In this document: positions 61,022 to 64,000 of the stretch, in pieces
How positions within the stretch are numbered: position 1 is the stretch's first letter
How the letters are laid out: every line of letters starts with the position of its first letter
Source of the DNA: Stenotrophomonas sp. 704A1
GTDB taxonomy: Bacteria > Pseudomonadota > Gammaproteobacteria > Xanthomonadales > Xanthomonadaceae
Length of the DNA stretch: 64,000 nucleotides
Direction of reading: 5' to 3'
Assembly: GCF_030549525.1 (NCBI RefSeq)
Contig: NZ_CP130831.1
Coordinates: 2,939,501 to 3,003,500 of the forward strand
Program-made: the position numbers and the translations under genes
Notes under the pieces: generated by a model
What the model was told of the DNA's origin: nothing
What the model saw: the letters and a program-made list of their open reading frames with translations, nothing else
The model's database searches: none

Positions 61022-61918
61022 ATGATCCGGGTCCAGCAGGTCAGCCACGCCGACGCCCACCGCGCCATCCACGCGGTGCGCCAGCGCGTGTTCGTGCAGG
61101 AACAGGGCATCGCCGCCGAACTGGAGCGCGATGCGCTGGACCCGGTCAGTGCCCATGTGCTGGCCGTCGATGACGGCGGGCAGCCGGTCGGGACCGGCCG
61201 GCTGGCCCCGGACGGGCGCATCGGCCGCATGGCAGTGCTGGCCAGCCATCGCAGCCAGGGCATCGGTGAGGCGCTGCTGGAGGCCCTGGTCCAGGCTGGA
61301 CGCCAGCTGGGCCTGGCCGAGCTGCACCTGCATGCCCAGTTGCCCGCCCGCGACTTCTATGCCCGCCTGGGCTTCCTGCCCGAGGGCGAGGTGTTCGAGG
61401 AGGCCGGCATCGGCCACCAGCAGATGCGGCGACGGCTGGGGTCGCCCAGTGTCATCGACACGCGCGCCGAGGCGGTGGCGATCACCACCGCCATCCTCCA
61501 CCGCGCCCGCCGCCACGTGTGGCTGCACAGCCGCCAGCTCGACCCGGGCCTGCTCGACGCAGCGCCGGTGCAGGCGGCCCTGCGCCGCTTCGTCACCGCC
61601 CGCCACGACAAGCAGCTGCGGGTGATCGTGCATGACGCGGCGGCGATCGCCAGCGCCGGTGCGCCCCTGCTGGCGCTGTTCCAGCGCCTGCCCAGTGTGA
61701 TCCAGTTCCGCGAAGTCGCCGACCCGATCGACCGCGCCCTGGCCTCGGCCTGCCTGCTCAACGATGCGGGGGACTTCTACTTTCGTCTGATCGGGCATCG
61801 CCTCGACGGCGAAGCGGCGATCGCACAACCGGCACGTTCGCAGCCGTTCGCGCAGCAATTGCAGCGCGTCTGGGACCGTTCGCGCGAATGCAGCGAATTG
61901 CGCGCGCTCGGCATCTGA
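61022..61918 (+). CDS. GNAT acetyltransferase fused to a second domain
   Basis: A 298-residue two-part protein. Residues about 1-140 are a GNAT acetyltransferase (IHAVRQRVFVQEQGIAAELERDALD, then GRMAVLASHRSQGIGEALLEALVQAGRQLG and AQLPARDFYARLGFLPEGEVFEEAGIGHQQM). The rest, from about residue 150, is a separate alpha/beta domain (EAVAITTAILHRARRHVWLHSRQLDPGLLDAAPVQAALRRFV) seen in other gammaproteobacterial GNAT fusions and of unknown function. It lies 9 bp after roxA and is probably co-transcribed with it. Confidence 0.82.
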   Translation: MIRVQQVSHADAHRAIHAVRQRVFVQEQGIAAELERDALDPVSAHVLAVDDGGQPVGTGRLAPDGRIGRMAVLASHRSQGIGEALLEALVQAGRQLGLAELHLHAQLPARDFYARLGFLPEGEVFEEAGIGHQQMRRRLGSPSVIDTRAEAVAITTAILHRARRHVWLHSRQLDPGLLDAAPVQAALRRFVTARHDKQLRVIVHDAAAIASAGAPLLALFQRLPSVIQFREVADPIDRALASACLLNDAGDFYFRLIGHRLDGEAAIAQPARSQPFAQQLQRVWDRSRECSELRALGI

Positions 61919-62005
61919 CCGCCGCCGCGCCGCCCAACCTGTCTGGGAACGACACCGGGGGCCGCCGCATGCCCGCCGCGCTGCCCCTTCCTGTCCGGAT
62001 GGGGG

Positions 62006-62011
62006 TACAAT
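62006..62011 (+). promoter_or_regulatory. Possible -10 element of sucA
   Basis: TACAAT about 95 bp upstream of the sucA start. The upstream TTCCTG at 61988-61993 is at a short 12-bp distance, so no standard -35 is present. Confidence 0.3.
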
Positions 62012-62104
62012 TTGGCCGTTTGAACGCGCCCGTGCATGGCTATTCATCTTCCTGCCGGGTCCTTCTGAAGCCATACCCCACAAAGCGAATCAGCACCCTC
62101 CATC

Positions 62105-64000
62105 GTGGACAATCAACTGAAGCAGTTTGCGCAATCTTCGCAACTCGCCGGCGGCAACGCCTCCTATGTCGAGGACCTGTACGAGCAGTACCTGGTCTCC
62201 CCGGATAGTGTCGATCCCAAATGGAAAACCTACTTCGACGGCTTCAAGGGCCGTGAAGCAGGCGACATCCCGCACTCGGCCGTCATCTCCCACATTGCGG
62301 ACGCGGCCAAGGATGCGCTGAAAGCCGGCACCGGTACGGGTGCGGGCGACGAGCGTGAGCGCAATGTCGGTCGTCTGATCACCGCCTACCGTTCGCGCGG
62401 TCACCTCGACGCCCGCCTGGACCCGCTGGGTCTGGCCGCTCCGGTGAACACCCCGGACCTGGGCCTGCCCTTCCACAGCCTGTCCGATGCCGACCTCAAC
62501 ACGGAGTTCAGCACCGGTGGCGTGGGCGGCCAGCCGCGCATGAAGCTGCGCGACCTGCTGGCGCGCCTGAAGGCGACCTACACCGGCTCGATCGGTGCGG
62601 AGTTCATGCACATCTCCGAGGTCGAGCAGCGCCAGTGGATCTACAAGAAGCTGGAACTGGCCGGTGGCAACTACCAGCTGGACGCTGACACCCAGCGCCG
62701 CACCCTCGAGCGCCTCACCGCCGCCGAAGGCCTGGAGCGCTACCTGCACACCAAGTACGTCGGCCAGAAGCGCTTCTCGCTGGAAGGCGGCGACTCGCTG
62801 ATCCCGATGATGGACACCATCATCCGCAGCGCCGGCAAGGATGGCGTCAAGGACGTGGTGATCGGCATGGCCCACCGTGGCCGCCTGAACGTGCTGGTCA
62901 ACACCCTGGGCAAGAACCCGCGCAAGCTGTTCGACGAATTCGAAGGCAAGTTCGAGCACGACGAGCATGCCTCGGCCGGCGACGTGAAGTACCACATGGG
63001 CTTCTCGGCCGACGTCGCCACCGACGGTGGCCCGGTCCATCTGGCGCTGGCGTTCAACCCGTCGCACCTGGAAATCGCCGATCCGGTGGTGGCCGGTTCC
63101 GTGCGTTCGCGCCAGGAGCGCCGCAAGGACACCGCGCGCAAGCAGGTGATGCCGATCCTGATCCACGGCGACGCGGCCTTCTCCGGCCAGGGCGTGGTCA
63201 TGGAGCTGTTCCAGATGTCGCAGGCCCGCGGCTTCGCCGTCGGCGGCACCGTGCACATCGTGGTCAACAACCAGGTCGGTTTCACCACCTCCAACCCGCT
63301 GGATACGCGTTCCACGCGCTACGCCACCGACGTGGCGAAGATGATCGCCGCCCCGGTGCTGCACGTGAACGGCGATGATCCCGAAGCGGTGGTGTTCGCC
63401 GCACAGCTGGCCTTCGAGTTCCGCCAGACGTTCGCCAAGGACGTGGTCATCGACCTGATGTGCTACCGCCGCTGGGGCCACAACGAGGCCGACGAACCGG
63501 CGATCACCCAGCCGCTGATGTACCAGGTGATCCGCAAGCACGCCACCACCCGCGAGATGTACGCCGAGCAGCTGGAAAAGGCCGGCGTGATCGCCGCCGG
63601 CGCCGGCAAGGCGATGGTCGATGCCTACCGCGAGAAGCTGGATGCCGGTGAAGTGACCACCGAGCTGGCCAAGGTCGAGAAGACCCCGCCGAGCAGCCCG
63701 CTGTTCGTCGACTGGCCGAAGCTGCTGGAAGGCAAGCTGTCCGATCCGGTGTCGACCCAGGTCGACAAGAGCCGCCTGGTCGAGCTGGCCAAGCTGATCA
63801 ACACCATTCCGGAAGAAGTGCAGCTGCACTCGCGCGTGGCCAAGGTCTACGACGACCGCCGCAAGATGGCCGCCGGCGAGATCCCGGGCGACTGGGGCTT
63901 TGCCGAGAACCTGGCCTACGCCACCCTGCTCGACGAAGGCAATGCACTGCGCCTGGTCGGCCAGGACGTGGGCCGCGGTACGTTCACCCATCGCCACGCG
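62105..64000 (+). CDS. sucA: 2-oxoglutarate dehydrogenase E1, 3' end outside window
   Basis: The first 632 residues of the thiamine-diphosphate E1 of the 2-oxoglutarate dehydrogenase complex (family length about 940). The start is GTG at 62105 (VDNQLKQFAQSSQLAGGNASYVEDLYEQYLVSPDSVDPKW), the usual N-terminal E2-binding segment. FSLEGGDSLIPMMD, GMAHRGRLNVLVNTLGK, YHMGFSADV, NPSHLEIADPVV and the cofactor block GDAAFSGQGVVMELFQMSQ follow. No strong ribosome-binding site is visible. sucB and lpd would be expected beyond the window edge. Confidence 0.97.
   Translation, partial: MDNQLKQFAQSSQLAGGNASYVEDLYEQYLVSPDSVDPKWKTYFDGFKGREAGDIPHSAVISHIADAAKDALKAGTGTGAGDERERNVGRLITAYRSRGHLDARLDPLGLAAPVNTPDLGLPFHSLSDADLNTEFSTGGVGGQPRMKLRDLLARLKATYTGSIGAEFMHISEVEQRQWIYKKLELAGGNYQLDADTQRRTLERLTAAEGLERYLHTKYVGQKRFSLEGGDSLIPMMDTIIRSAGKDGVKDVVIGMAHRGRLNVLVNTLGKNPRKLFDEFEGKFEHDEHASAGDVKYHMGFSADVATDGGPVHLALAFNPSHLEIADPVVAGSVRSRQERRKDTARKQVMPILIHGDAAFSGQGVVMELFQMSQARGFAVGGTVHIVVNNQVGFTTSNPLDTRSTRYATDVAKMIAAPVLHVNGDDPEAVVFAAQLAFEFRQTFAKDVVIDLMCYRRWGHNEADEPAITQPLMYQVIRKHATTREMYAEQLEKAGVIAAGAGKAMVDAYREKLDAGEVTTELAKVEKTPPSSPLFVDWPKLLEGKLSDPVSTQVDKSRLVELAKLINTIPEEVQLHSRVAKVYDDRRKMAAGEIPGDWGFAENLAYATLLDEGNALRLVGQDVGRGTFTHRHA

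Noticed and set aside
59213..62083. 956-codon minus-strand open frame opposite roxA and the GNAT fusion
   Set aside because: Mirror frame; both plus-strand genes have intact catalytic motifs and ribosome-binding sites or coupling.

Overview
The window is a high-GC chromosomal segment from a gammaproteobacterium of the Xanthomonadaceae, most likely Stenotrophomonas. Three things point there. GTAG-headed palindromic repeats of the SMAG type (Stenotrophomonas maltophilia GTAG) are scattered between genes, together with a RAYT transposase. MetH is split into two genes behind a SahR-like ArsR-methyltransferase fusion. A kynurenine-pathway cluster (3-hydroxyanthranilate dioxygenase, kynureninase, kynurenine monooxygenase) is present. 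Nearly all genes are core housekeeping genes. I see no phage, integron, CRISPR array, rRNA or tRNA.

Layout. 0-6 kb (minus): mtnA (3' end cut off by the window), a secreted DUF3011 protein, epmA, a GNAT and ligA. 6-8 kb (plus): a Tat-targeted HisC-like aminotransferase and a RAYT transposase, wrapped in SMAG repeats and lying between ligA and zipA. 8-15 kb (minus): zipA, smc, the rpsF-rpsR-rplI operon with promoter, leader and terminator, a CbrC-family gene and iscA. 15-25.5 kb (plus): asnS, two small unknowns, a PaiB-like protein, beta-carbonic anhydrase, the kynurenine genes, sbcB, a DUF2461 protein, an aldo/keto reductase and a DUF2939 protein. 25.6-32.6 kb (minus): a 5'-nucleotidase, NAD kinase and the giant NAD-glutamate dehydrogenase. 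32.8-38 kb (plus): a TetR/MFP/RND efflux operon without an outer-membrane gene, ending in a strong terminator. 38-39.7 kb (minus): a small membrane protein and an acyl-CoA dehydrogenase. 39.8-44.6 kb (plus): the sahR-metH-metH methionine operon. 44.7-50.8 kb (minus): an SGNH acyltransferase, a DUF2058 protein, slyX, ugd, an FKBP isomerase and a glutathione peroxidase. 51.1-55.8 kb (plus): a seven-gene YtrA-controlled ABC/envelope operon. 55.8-57.3 kb (minus): fumC. 57.5-64 kb (plus): purB, an intergenic region rich in dyads, roxA, a GNAT fusion and the start of sucA.

The most notable signals are: (1) a complete RAYT/REP locus with its TCGAGC-type repeats concentrated around it, splitting smc-zipA from ligA; (2) two homologous, oppositely oriented dyad elements of about 105 bp between purB and roxA, unrelated to SMAG; (3) a GGTG-N16-CACC operator on the YtrA operon, which also encodes a GSGD-repeat secreted protein; (4) a perfect palindrome in the smc leader; (5) two large insertions in LigA and a His-rich insertion in the MetH homocysteine domain.

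Limits: all family assignments come from reading motifs and overall similarity by eye. Start codons were chosen from ribosome-binding sites and family N-termini. No search or folding program was run.
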